From positions 1-14,354 of the forward strand of contig CAZOHN010000083.1 in the NCBI GenBank assembly GCA_964579325.1: a stretch of 14,354 nt of DNA. The letters are read 5' to 3'. Below are positions 1-6,371 of this stretch, in pieces. How positions within the stretch are numbered: the stretch's first letter is position 1; each line of letters begins with the position of its first letter. Position numbers and translations under genes: made by a program. The notes under the pieces were generated by a model. The model worked only from the letters and a program-made list of their open reading frames with translations. It was not told the origin of the DNA and did no database searches. This DNA is from CAZOHN01 sp964579325. GTDB lineage: Bacteria; Pseudomonadota; Alphaproteobacteria; Rhodobacterales; Rhodobacteraceae.

Positions 1-226
1 GCGGATCGACCAGATCGTCTATGTCGCCCGCGACGGCCACAAGGGCATCGTGCTGGGCAAGAAGGGCGAGACGATCAAGGCCGTCAGTCAGGCGTCGCGC
101 GCCGAGATCGAGGAGTTCCTGGGCCGCAAGGTGCACTTGTTCCTGACCGTGAAGGTGCGTCCGAACTGGCTCGATGAGGCTGAACGCTATACCGAGATGG
201 GCCTCGACTTCCGCGACGGCGGCTGA
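1..226 (+). CDS. era: GTPase Era, C-terminal KH domain (5' truncated)
   Basis: Only the last 74 residues are present; the reading frame begins at base 2 and the gene continues off the left edge. Era is an essential GTPase that binds the 3' end of 16S rRNA and helps assemble the 30S subunit. The part seen is its RNA-binding KH domain: a GHKGIVLGKKGETIK segment carries the GxxG loop, followed by the helix with EEFLGRKVHLFLTVKV and the family-typical ending VRPNWLDEAERYTEMGLDF. The GTPase domain lies outside the window. The next gene starts 11 bp after the stop on the same strand, so the two are probably co-transcribed. Family assignment is secure from the conserved tail. Confidence 0.95.
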   Translation, partial: RIDQIVYVARDGHKGIVLGKKGETIKAVSQASRAEIEEFLGRKVHLFLTVKVRPNWLDEAERYTEMGLDFRDGG

Positions 227-237
227 GACGCGATCTG

Positions 238-570
238 ATGGCGCGGCTGGCTGCTCATGTCTGGGTCGGGGCCTACCGCGTCCGGCTGGAGGCGGCCGGG
301 ATCCCGGTTTTCATCGCCAGGCGCGGCGATCCGACGGCAGGGGCGGTGATCGTCAAGGTCGCCACGCTGGACGGCCGCGCCCGCGCGCTTCACCGCAGCT
401 TCGACCTTTCCACCGGGGACCGGGCCTGGATGGTTCTTGCCGAGGGAGCGGAACCCGAGGTGGACGCCGCGCTCGAACGGCAGAAGCGTTTCGACCCCGA
501 CCTCTGGATCATCGAGATCGAGGACCCCCACGGCCGCGACCTTCTGGACGAACCGGGGCTGGAAGCCTGA
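238..570 (+). CDS. DUF1491 family protein
   Basis: A 110-residue soluble protein of unknown function. I recognise it as DUF1491, a small family found mainly in Alphaproteobacteria and commonly located beside era and recO. Recognisable stretches are the N-terminal MARLAAHVWVGAYRVRL, the central GDPTAGAVIVKVATLDG, and the C-terminal RQKRFDPDLWIIEIED followed by LLDEPGL. There is no signal peptide or membrane segment. The ATG lies 11 bp downstream of the era stop, which suggests one transcript with era. The usual next gene, recO, is not here; a convergent membrane-protein gene ends 8 bp beyond the stop. No biochemical role can be assigned. Confidence 0.9.
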   Translation: MARLAAHVWVGAYRVRLEAAGIPVFIARRGDPTAGAVIVKVATLDGRARALHRSFDLSTGDRAWMVLAEGAEPEVDAALERQKRFDPDLWIIEIEDPHGRDLLDEPGLEA

Positions 571-578
571 GCGGGCCC

Positions 579-818
579 TCAGCGCCCCGGGCCGTAGGTC
601 TTCCAGAGCCAGATCAGCAGCATCGCCCCGAGGATCGCGCCGACGAAGCCCGCCATCCATCCGGTGACTGTGAGAAGCACCCGCAGCACAAGCCCGCCGA
701 TCAGAGCGCCGAAGATGCCGATCGCGACGGTGGTGATGAGATCGGTCTCCAGCCGCATCAGCCGCGTCGCGATGAACCCGGCAGCGGCACCAATGACGAT
801 CAGGGCGATGATGGGCAT
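579..818 (-). CDS. GlsB/YeaQ/YmgE family stress-response membrane protein
   Basis: A 79-residue, very hydrophobic inner-membrane protein of the transglycosylase-associated (YeaQ/YmgE/GlsB) family. It has three likely membrane segments, at about residues 3-16, 28-48 and 52-71, with the glycine-rich GIFGALIGGL and GFVGAILGAML patterns typical of the family. The exact function is unknown; members are often linked to general or acid stress. The ATG at 816-818 is preceded by a good AAGGAG ribosome site. The open frame runs much further upstream, but only this start gives a family-length protein with a ribosome site. The gene is divergent from the SDR gene and convergent with DUF1491, so it is probably transcribed alone from the promoter proposed at 845-873. 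Confidence 0.88.
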   Translation of the reverse strand: MPIIALIVIGAAAGFIATRLMRLETDLITTVAIGIFGALIGGLVLRVLLTVTGWMAGFVGAILGAMLLIWLWKTYGPGR

Positions 819-844
819 GGGCGGGCTCCTTGGTATCCACTCCC

Positions 845-873
845 GATATGGCGTCGCGGACCGGACTTGTGAA
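845..873 (-). promoter_or_regulatory. Candidate sigma-70-type promoter for the GlsB-like gene
   Basis: Read on the minus strand, TTCACA (868-873; five of six matches to TTGACA) is followed by a 17-bp spacer and CATATC (845-850; three of six matches to TATAAT). This would start transcription shortly before the AAGGAG site of the 818-579 gene. The -35 and spacing are good and the -10 is weak. It is a sequence match only. Confidence 0.35.
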
Positions 874-944
874 CTGTCGCGCCGCTTCCTTTCGCGGATG
901 TTTTCGGCCAATCTGCAGCGAACCTCGCCCGGAGGGCTGAAACA

Positions 945-1826
945 ATGACCGGACCGGCGGAACCCGGGCGCGTGCTGGTGCTCGGTGCGGGCGGTCGGCT
1001 CGGCCGTGCGATGCGCGCCGCCTGGGCCGTCGCACCGCCGTTCCCGGTGACCTGGGCGTCGAGATCCGACCTCGGTCATCCCGCCGCGGTTGCGGTCGAT
1101 CCTCTTGAGGAACCTCGGCGGCTTGCCGACCTCGCCCGCAGTCACGCGGCTATTGTCAATCTTGCCGGTGTGGCGCCGGGCGGCGTGGGCGACGACAGCT
1201 GGCCGCTCAACACGGCACTTGCGCTGGCTGCCCTGGAGGCGGGACGGAGTGGGGGGTGCCGCAGGGTCGTCGTGTTGTCTTCGGCGTCGGTCTATGGCCG
1301 CAGTGGTGGCCCTTTTGCCGAGGATGCACCGCTCCTTCCGGTGAGCGAGTACGGGCGGTCGAAGGTCGCGATGGAGGCCGCAGTCCGCGACTGGTCGCGC
1401 CGCGCGCCGGTGCCTCGGCCGGAACCGCTGGTCCTGCGGGTCGGCAATGTGGCCGGCGCCGACGCCCTCCTGGGAAGCCCGCCGCGCGAAGAGCCGCAAG
1501 GCCTCGACCGGTTCGCCGATGGCAGCGCGCCGCTGCGCAGCTACATCGGACCGGCCACATTTGCCGCCGTGCTGGCCTCGATCCTCCGGGCGCCCCGGCT
1601 GCCGCCGGTCGTGAACGTAGCCGCCCCTGGGGCGGTGGCGATGGACGCGCTCCTGTCCGCTGCCGGTCGGATGTGGGTAGACCGTCCCGCACCACCCCGC
1701 GCCATCCCATCGGTCCTGCTCGACGTCGGGACACTTGCTCGGGTGCATGCGTTTCCCCCCGATGCCGGCGACCCTGCCCGGATCGCCTCGGAATGCGCGC
1801 GCCTCGGGCTGGGAGGATCGGCATGA
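945..1826 (+). CDS. NAD-dependent epimerase/dehydratase (extended SDR family)
   Basis: A 293-residue soluble enzyme of the extended short-chain dehydrogenase/reductase family that acts on nucleotide sugars. The N-terminal Rossmann motif is VLVLGAGGRLG (residues 10-20). The catalytic set is visible as SSASVYG (112-118) and YGRSK, with Tyr136 and Lys140. A VLRVGNVAG strand (163-171) fits the usual place before the substrate domain. The substrate cannot be read from sequence; a 4-epimerase, dehydratase or 4-reductase for a sugar nucleotide are all possible. The ATG is preceded by GGAGGG. Its stop overlaps the start of the sugar transferase gene by ATGA, so the two products are probably made together and this enzyme may prepare the sugar that the transferase loads. 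Confidence 0.8.
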   Translation: MTGPAEPGRVLVLGAGGRLGRAMRAAWAVAPPFPVTWASRSDLGHPAAVAVDPLEEPRRLADLARSHAAIVNLAGVAPGGVGDDSWPLNTALALAALEAGRSGGCRRVVVLSSASVYGRSGGPFAEDAPLLPVSEYGRSKVAMEAAVRDWSRRAPVPRPEPLVLRVGNVAGADALLGSPPREEPQGLDRFADGSAPLRSYIGPATFAAVLASILRAPRLPPVVNVAAPGAVAMDALLSAAGRMWVDRPAPPRAIPSVLLDVGTLARVHAFPPDAGDPARIASECARLGLGGSA

Positions 1827-2431
1827 CGCCAGCCAAGCGCGCGCTCGATCTCGGCCTCGTTCTCGCCTTGTCGCCGGTGCTCGTCGCCCTGTCGGTTTTC
1901 GTGGCGCTGGCCATCCTCGTCGCGGACGGCCGCCCCGTGCTTTACGGGTCCGAGCGGATGCGGGCGCCCGGCCGGCCCTTCACGCTCTGGAAGTTCCGCA
2001 CGATGACGTCCGGGAGCGAGGATGGCGGCGTCTCTGGCGGGTCGAAGCATGGGCGCATCACGCCACTCGGACGGATTCTGCGCCGCTACCGCCTCGACGA
2101 ATTGCCACAGGCGGTGAACATCCTTGAGGGCGACATGAGCCTTGTCGGCCCGCGCCCTCCGCTGCGCACCTATGTCGAGCGGTTTCCCGACCTATACGCC
2201 GAGGTCCTGCGCGCCCGTCCTGGCCTGACCGGCCTCGCCACACTGACGTTTCGCCGCAGGGAGGAGGGGATCCTCGCGCTCTGCTCCACGCCCGAGGAAA
2301 CCGACGCGGTCTACGCCCGCCGCTGCGTTCCTGTGAAAGCGCGGCTCGACATCCTCTACCGGCAGCGCCGGACCCTCTGCCTCGACCTCTGGCTGCTGTG
2401 GCGCACGCTGACGGCGCTTTCCCGCCGCTAG
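1823..2431 (+). CDS. PglC-like polyprenyl-phosphate sugar-1-phosphate transferase
   Basis: A 202-residue bacterial sugar transferase that moves a sugar-1-phosphate from a UDP-sugar to a polyprenyl phosphate in the inner membrane, the first step of many surface glycans. It is the minimal monotopic form: one N-terminal hydrophobic segment (about 8-33) with the Ser-Pro break (LALSPVLVAL) expected of a re-entrant helix, then the catalytic domain. Family motifs are FTLWKFRTM (53-61), the acidic pair Asp92-Glu93 in YRLDELPQAVNILEGDMS, SLVGPRPP (106-113) and RPGLTGLA (132-139). The start codon overlaps the preceding stop (ATGA), with GGGAGG at 1811-1816. The 3' end overlaps the convergent CapD-like gene by 3 bp. 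Which sugar is transferred is not evident. Confidence 0.92.
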   Translation: MTPAKRALDLGLVLALSPVLVALSVFVALAILVADGRPVLYGSERMRAPGRPFTLWKFRTMTSGSEDGGVSGGSKHGRITPLGRILRRYRLDELPQAVNILEGDMSLVGPRPPLRTYVERFPDLYAEVLRARPGLTGLATLTFRRREEGILALCSTPEETDAVYARRCVPVKARLDILYRQRRTLCLDLWLLWRTLTALSRR

Positions 2432-4320
2432 GGTCGGGAGACGGTCGGGGCGGCATCTTCCGATGGGGCCGCGGCCATCAGTCGGGCCAGCGCGGGCGGC
2501 ATCACTTCCCAGTCGCCGGTCGCGACGGCATCGCGGATGGACTTGAGCATGGTGGCCAATTCGAATTCCGAGACGCGCGCGGGCTCGGTCAGGAAAATCG
2601 CCGGGTGCACGCCGGATCCAGTGGCGCGCTCGGTCATCCGCGCCTCGTGTACCTTTTCGCCGGGGCGCAGGCCGGTGAAGGCGATCTCGATCTCGCCCTG
2701 GGGGTTTGCTGCGTCGCGCATCGAGTAGCCCGAGGCGGTGATGAGCTTTCGAGCAAGATCGACGATCCGAACCGGCTCGCCCATGTCGAGCGCGAAGACC
2801 TCTCCGCCCTTGGCGTGAGCCCCCGCGATTAGGACAAGGTGTACCGCTTCCTCGACGGTCATGAAGAAGCGCGTAGCGTCTTGGTGGGTTACGGTCACCG
2901 GGCCGCCGCGGGCGATCTGCTCGCGGAACACCGGGATCACCGAGCCCGAAGACCCCAGAACGTTGCCGAAGCGCACGGCGGCGAAGCGGGTTCGGTCGGC
3001 TCTCCGGGCGAGGTCCTGCACCACGAGTTCTGCGAGCCGCTTGGTCGCGCCCATCACCGAAGACGGCTCTACCGCCTTGTCGGACGAAATCAGGATGAAC
3101 CGCTCGACCCCCGCTGCCTCCGCCTCGCGCGCCAGCGTGTTCGTGCCGAGCACGTTGTTGGCCAGCCCGGCGAGCGCGTTGGCCTCGACCAGCGGGACAT
3201 GCTTGTAGGCGGCGGCGTGCAGGACGATGCCGACCTCGTGGCGCTTGAGGACGTGCCGGACGAGCCTCGGGTCGGTGACCGAACCCAGAACTGGCACGAT
3301 CTCGCAGTCCGTCCCCTCGAAGGCCGCGCGCAGTTCGCGCTCGATCTGGAAGAGGGCATACTCGGTGAGTTCGAGCAGCACGATGCGGCGCGGGCCAAGG
3401 CTGATGATCTGGCGGCATAGCTCGCTTCCGATCGAGCCGCCAGCACCCGAGACGAGTACCGACTTGCCGCGATAGGCGCCGTGAAGGGTGGTGGTGTCGC
3501 AGTCGAGGTGGGTCCGGTCCAGGAAGCGGTTCGGTTCGAGGTTCTCGAGGCGGTCGACGGCAAGGCCGGTGCCCAGAAGCTGCGAGAACGAGGGCGGCGC
3601 CTGCACCTCGAGGCCAAGTTCGAACAACCGGCGCGCAATGAGTTGCTGCTTGTGCGGAGCGAGCGACGGCATCGCGAGGATCACCCGGCTGACGCCACGC
3701 TCGGCGGCAAGCCCGGCGATGCGCAGCGGGGGATGAACCCGCAGCCCCGCGACCCGGCGGCTGTGCAGGGCAGGGTTGTCGTCGATGAAGGCGACGGCCT
3801 CTATCCCGTCGTGGTGGCGCAGGATCTTGGCCAGCTGGGCGCCCGTGGCCCCCGCTCCGTAGATCAGGACGCGCGTGAAGAGGGCTGCCCTGCGGTAGAA
3901 GGTCACGAGGACCTCGTACATCACCGCGCGGCTCAGAGTCATCACAAGGAACAGCGCCATCGCGTAGACGATATGCACACCTGCGCCGAAGCGGCCATGG
4001 AGCAGGATCGCCGAGGTCCCGGCGACGACGAGTGCCAGAAGCGCGGTCTGGCGCGTGGACGCGACATCGAAGCAGTCCCGCAGGCGCGTCAGAGGGATCC
4101 CGATCGTCAGCGAAGCTGCGGCCGAGATCGCAACGAGGACCAGGAGGGCAGGGATGGCACCAAGGAGGCCGGAAATGGCGGCAGGGGCCGGCATCTGGAC
4201 AAAGGCCGCGACGGCGAAGGCGACGACAACCGCACAGGAGTCTACGATCAGCACGATGGCTGCCTTTCCCCGGGGAGAGAGGCTTGTCACCGCCTGAATG
4301 ACCCGTCTGGTCAAGCGCAT
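2428..4320 (-). CDS. WbpM/CapD/FlaA1-like membrane nucleotide-sugar dehydratase
   Basis: A 630-residue polysaccharide biosynthesis protein of the large, membrane-anchored WbpM type. Four membrane segments lie at about residues 20-42, 51-75, 91-107 and 115-135. A first Rossmann-like domain follows (LIYGAGATGAQLA, 152-164). The C-terminal SDR domain has SVLVSGAGGSIGSE (287-300), AAAYKHVPLVE (369-379), ISSDKAVEPSS (411-421) and VMGATK (422-427). Met423 sits where most SDRs have Tyr, with Lys427 after it; this Ser-Met-Lys set is typical of UDP-GlcNAc 4,6-dehydratases, giving UDP-4-keto-6-deoxy sugars. A PGEK motif is at 553-556, but the usual following LYEE is replaced by VHEA. The exact substrate is inferred. 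No strong ribosome site precedes the ATG. The gene faces and overlaps the sugar transferase by 3 bp, so the two transcripts must overlap. Confidence 0.9.
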   Translation of the reverse strand: MRLTRRVIQAVTSLSPRGKAAIVLIVDSCAVVVAFAVAAFVQMPAPAAISGLLGAIPALLVLVAISAAASLTIGIPLTRLRDCFDVASTRQTALLALVVAGTSAILLHGRFGAGVHIVYAMALFLVMTLSRAVMYEVLVTFYRRAALFTRVLIYGAGATGAQLAKILRHHDGIEAVAFIDDNPALHSRRVAGLRVHPPLRIAGLAAERGVSRVILAMPSLAPHKQQLIARRLFELGLEVQAPPSFSQLLGTGLAVDRLENLEPNRFLDRTHLDCDTTTLHGAYRGKSVLVSGAGGSIGSELCRQIISLGPRRIVLLELTEYALFQIERELRAAFEGTDCEIVPVLGSVTDPRLVRHVLKRHEVGIVLHAAAYKHVPLVEANALAGLANNVLGTNTLAREAEAAGVERFILISSDKAVEPSSVMGATKRLAELVVQDLARRADRTRFAAVRFGNVLGSSGSVIPVFREQIARGGPVTVTHQDATRFFMTVEEAVHLVLIAGAHAKGGEVFALDMGEPVRIVDLARKLITASGYSMRDAANPQGEIEIAFTGLRPGEKVHEARMTERATGSGVHPAIFLTEPARVSEFELATMLKSIRDAVATGDWEVMPPALARLMAAAPSEDAAPTVSRP

Positions 4321-4698
4321 CGTCTGCTGTCCCGGCCCACTGTCCCCTGCACCCCGTCCCGAGGCCCCCCACTCGCTGGTTCACTGACGCCGACGGGCGT
4401 GAGTTCCAGCAATGTGATTCGCGCTCTGGGAGAGCGCCCCGGCGGTAGACGTTGCGTTCATTCTCGACATCCGCTGCCGAGACGCCATTGGTATCAGCAG
4501 GTTGGGTTCAGCATAGGCGATCTGCCGCGCAGAATCCCCCCGCCTGCGGCACGAATGGCACAGTATTGCCACAGTGCCGGCCGGATTTCAGCCGATCGAA
4601 GCGACATTCGAATGCTTGGAGTGACGCGATGGCAAAGATTTGGGTAACATGCGTCCGTTAAGGTGGTGGCGACAACAGCCCATCAAGGAGTGAGAGAG
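4321..4698. other. 378-bp divergent intergenic region
   Basis: This region separates the start of the CapD-like gene (-) from the first small exported protein gene (+), so it should hold promoters for both. I found no convincing coding frame. It contains one candidate plus-strand promoter (4621-4650), two GANTC sites (near 4417 and 4531), and a TGGCA-N6-TGCCA inverted repeat at 4556-4571 that could be an operator. No convincing minus-strand promoter was recognised. Confidence 0.5.
4621..4650 (+). promoter_or_regulatory. Candidate promoter for the first small exported protein
   Basis: GTGACG (4621-4626) and TAACAT (4645-4650) each match four of six bases of the sigma-70 consensus, with an 18-bp spacer. 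Transcription would start near 4657, leaving an untranslated leader of about 40 bases before the ATG at 4699. Moderate to weak evidence. Confidence 0.3.
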
Positions 4699-4929
4699 AT
4701 GTTCAAGCTCGTGAAACCGGTCGTGGCGGGCGTCTTCGCTGCGTCGATTGCAGGAAGCGCAATGGCTGGCGGTCTTGGCGATGCGATCGTTGAGGGTGAG
4801 CCCTTTGCGGTCGGTGAAGTCGCCGGTGCCGGCAGCATGGGGCCGCTTCCCCTGTTGATCCTCGGTGCAGTCGCTGTTGCGGCACTTGTCGGTAGCGAAT
4901 CCGCTTCGGGGACTACGGTACAGGATTGA
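4699..4929 (+). CDS. Small exported protein with C-terminal hydrophobic segment (paralog 1)
   Basis: A 76-residue protein of unknown function. The start at 4699 is chosen over upstream starts in the same frame because an AAGGAG site lies 9 bp before it and it yields a clean signal peptide (KLVK, hydrophobic core, GSAMA at 19-23). The mature part starts GGLGDAIVEGEPFAVGEVAG, then a Gly/Pro-Leu stretch (GAGSMGPLPLL), a hydrophobic segment at about 48-65, and a short uncharged-to-acidic tail. It is clearly related to the next gene, with the VEGEPFAV and EVAGAG blocks identical. The layout (signal peptide, short acidic part, Gly-rich linker, terminal hydrophobic helix) resembles small proteins of unknown role that I know from Rhodobacteraceae. 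Probably envelope-located. I cannot name a function. Confidence 0.75.
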   Translation: MFKLVKPVVAGVFAASIAGSAMAGGLGDAIVEGEPFAVGEVAGAGSMGPLPLLILGAVAVAALVGSESASGTTVQD

Positions 4930-4953
4930 TGACGCACTGCGGACGGAAGTTCG

Positions 4954-4972
4954 GCGGACCGGGCCGGTCCGC
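4954..4972 (+). terminator. Hairpin downstream of paralog 1
   Basis: GCGGACC (4954-4960), loop GGGCC, GGTCCGC (4966-4972) form a perfect 7-bp stem starting 24 bp after the stop codon of the first small gene. There is no real T-run after it (TGTTCTGG), so it may be a weak terminator or an mRNA-stabilising end. It would separate the transcripts of the two paralogs in part. Confidence 0.4.
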
Positions 4973-5074
4973 TGTTCTGGCCGCAGCTGTGGTTCGGCAT
5001 TCCGATCCGGTTGGTGTGTCGCTCGTATCAAGCGGCTGACCGCGTCACGACAGATGTGGGAAACGTGCATCAAT

Positions 5075-5098
5075 CCGCCGGCGGCTCACTGCCGGCGG
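5075..5098 (+). repeat. GC-rich hairpin and direct repeat between the two paralogs
   Basis: CCGCCGGC (5075-5082) and GCCGGCGG (5091-5098) can pair as an 8-bp stem with an 8-base loop. The same stretch also holds two copies of GCCGGCGGC separated by TCACT. No T-run follows. It lies about 75 bp upstream of the GTG start of paralog 2 and could act as a weak terminator or as part of that gene's leader. Confidence 0.35.
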
Positions 5099-5171
5099 CG
5101 TACGCCGTTTGCGTCGGCGAAACCTTCTGCTATTCATTGTTCCGAAGTCATTTTCACAACGGAGCAGGACA

Positions 5172-5408
5172 GTGGCACTCATCTCAAGACTCACGATCGC
5201 GGCCGTGACCGCGCTTTCGATGGCAGGTAGCGTCTCGGCCGGGGGGCTGGGTGCGGCTGTGGTGGAAGGCGAGCCCTTCGCGGTCGAGGAAGTGGCTGGT
5301 GCCGGGGGTATCGGTGCGCTGCCTCTGGTGCTCTTGGGAATTCTTGTGGTTGCAGCCGTCGCCGGCGGTGGTTCGAGCAACGGAACTCCGCCGGAAGCGC
5401 CCGAATAG
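5172..5408 (+). CDS. Small exported protein with C-terminal hydrophobic segment (paralog 2)
   Basis: A 78-residue paralog of the 4699-4929 product. The frame is open from 5109, but the GTG at 5172 is preferred: GGAG (5161-5164) sits 7 bp before it, and the resulting signal peptide (ISRLTIAAVTALSMAGSVSA) has the same length, 23 residues, as that of paralog 1. The mature part, GGLGAAVVEGEPFAVEEVAG, then GAGGIGALPLVLLG, a hydrophobic segment (about 48-64) and a Gly/Ser/Pro tail ending APE, aligns with paralog 1 without gaps up to the tail. At DNA level the copies differ at many third positions, so the duplication is not recent. A strong terminator follows at 5454. Function unknown; probably envelope-located. 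Confidence 0.75.
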   Translation: MALISRLTIAAVTALSMAGSVSAGGLGAAVVEGEPFAVEEVAGAGGIGALPLVLLGILVVAAVAGGGSSNGTPPEAPE

Positions 5409-5731
5409 GAACCGCCCGGCGCCACTCGGCGCAAGCGAATCGGACGACCCGGAACGGGCGGATGGCCAGAACGGCCTCCGCCCGTTTCCTGTGCGACGCA
5501 GGCGCCGCGCAAAACCACGCCGCGCGGAATCCCGCGTGTTTGCGCCTGCACCTCGGCGGATAGCTGCCCGCAGCAAGGATTGGCCGAAAAGTCAGCGGAT
5601 CGTTGCCTGAACAGCGACAGTGATTTGTCCAATTCGTGCCCAATAGCCGGCGGCCAGCCGGTATTTTGCCAGATCTTAGACACATTCCGACTACAGCTTT
5701 CCCCGTGACCTCGCTGCCAAGGGGAAACGTC
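5409..5731. other. 323-bp intergenic region before the CAP-domain gene
   Basis: It contains the strong terminator at 5454-5488. A smaller hairpin, CCGGC-GGCCA-GCCGG (5647-5661), is followed directly by TATTTTG and may be a second terminator or a leader attenuator. The stretch from about 5580 to 5710 is visibly richer in A and T than its surroundings and probably contains the promoter of the CAP-domain gene, but I could not define clear -35/-10 boxes. No coding frame is supported. Confidence 0.5.
5454..5488 (+). terminator. Strong intrinsic terminator after paralog 2
   Basis: ACGGGCGGA (5454-5462) pairs perfectly with TCCGCCCGT (5477-5485), and an inner GGCC-AGAAC-GGCC extends the stem; TTCCT follows. 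It ends the small-protein unit 45 bp past the stop codon. Confidence 0.7.
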
Positions 5732-6367
5732 ATGTCACTGATCTTCCGGGCCCTTGTGGGCCTCGCTGCGCTCATCTTCGTATCGGCCACCGCCGCCTCG
5801 GCCTGTTCAGTCGCAGTCCCGCGCGAGGCCATGACGACGAGCTTCGACCCGGGTCGCATCAACTTCGCATTGCTCGACGCCGCCGTCCGTGCGGAGACCA
5901 ACGCGGCGCGCTGTCGCAACGGCCTTCGTCCGCTGCGCGCGGCCAACTCTTCGCTCATCACGATCGCCTCGCGTCACAGCATCTGGATGGTCCGGTCCGG
6001 CAACCTCTCGCACCGCAGCAACGTGGCTGGCCGGTCGAGCCCGCTCGAGCGCATCCAGGCTGCAGGCCTGCGGCCGCGTGCGGGCTCCGAGAACATCGGC
6101 TACGTGTCGCTCTACGACATCGACGGCAAGCGCTTCCGAATCCAGAACGCCCAGTCCTGTGCGTTCTCCAGCAACGCCGGCGAACCGATCCCGCGGCACA
6201 GCTATGCCAGCATCGCCCGCCACATCGTGACGCTGTGGATGAACTCGCCGTCGCACCGGCGCAACATCCTGATGAACAACATCGACCGTACCAGCACGGG
6301 TGTCGCCTTCGACCGGAACGGGCCCTACTGCGGGCGGGTGTGGTTCACCCAGAAGCTCGTCGGCTGA
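5732..6367 (+). CDS. Secreted CAP/SCP-domain protein
   Basis: A 211-residue protein of the CAP (SCP/PR-1-like) superfamily. Residues 1-24 form a signal peptide ending ASA; the CAP domain follows. Family landmarks are ASRHSIWM (79-86, the AxxHSxxM motif), NLSHRSNVAGRSSPLERI (91-108, with His94), SENIGY (119-124, with Glu120) and LWMNSPSHRRNILMNN (168-183, with His175), ending GVAF...GRVWFTQKLVG. The histidines and glutamate expected for the CAP cleft are therefore present. Bacterial CAP proteins are extracellular or periplasmic, and their activity is mostly unknown. Four cysteines (25, 61, 143, 200) could form disulphides. The ATG at 5732 has AAGGGG upstream; an in-frame GTG 27 bp earlier is less likely. 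It converges on the UDP-GlcA epimerase gene with only 4 bp between stops. Confidence 0.88.
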   Translation: MSLIFRALVGLAALIFVSATAASACSVAVPREAMTTSFDPGRINFALLDAAVRAETNAARCRNGLRPLRAANSSLITIASRHSIWMVRSGNLSHRSNVAGRSSPLERIQAAGLRPRAGSENIGYVSLYDIDGKRFRIQNAQSCAFSSNAGEPIPRHSYASIARHIVTLWMNSPSHRRNILMNNIDRTSTGVAFDRNGPYCGRVWFTQKLVG

Positions 6368-6371
6368 GGCA

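Noticed and set aside
819..1748. Long upstream extension of the GlsB-like frame
   Set aside because: The extension is Arg-rich antisense of the SDR gene; the ATG at 818 has AAGGAG and gives the family's normal length.
2192..4384. 730-residue open frame on the minus strand over the CapD-like gene
   Set aside because: Same strand but a different frame from the CapD-like gene; it is Arg/Pro/Gly-rich and without motifs, while the other frame carries all catalytic motifs.
4556..4570. Sigma-54 promoter resembling TGGCAC...TTGC
   Set aside because: The spacer between TGGCAC and TTGC is four bases instead of the required five, so GG and GC would be out of register for RpoN.
4699..5408. Double-glycine bacteriocin-like leaders in the two paralogs
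   Set aside because: A GG pair does follow the leader, but the leader is a standard hydrophobic signal peptide with an AxA-type site, and no peptidase-containing transporter or immunity gene is near.
4699..5408. PEP-CTERM-like or other sorting tails in the paralogs
   Set aside because: There is a Pro-Leu followed by a hydrophobic helix, but the essential basic cluster at the C-terminus is absent.
5732..5810. Lipoprotein signal in the CAP-domain protein
   Set aside because: Cys25 follows ASA, but the -3 position is Ala rather than Leu/Val/Ile, so an ordinary signal peptidase site is more likely.
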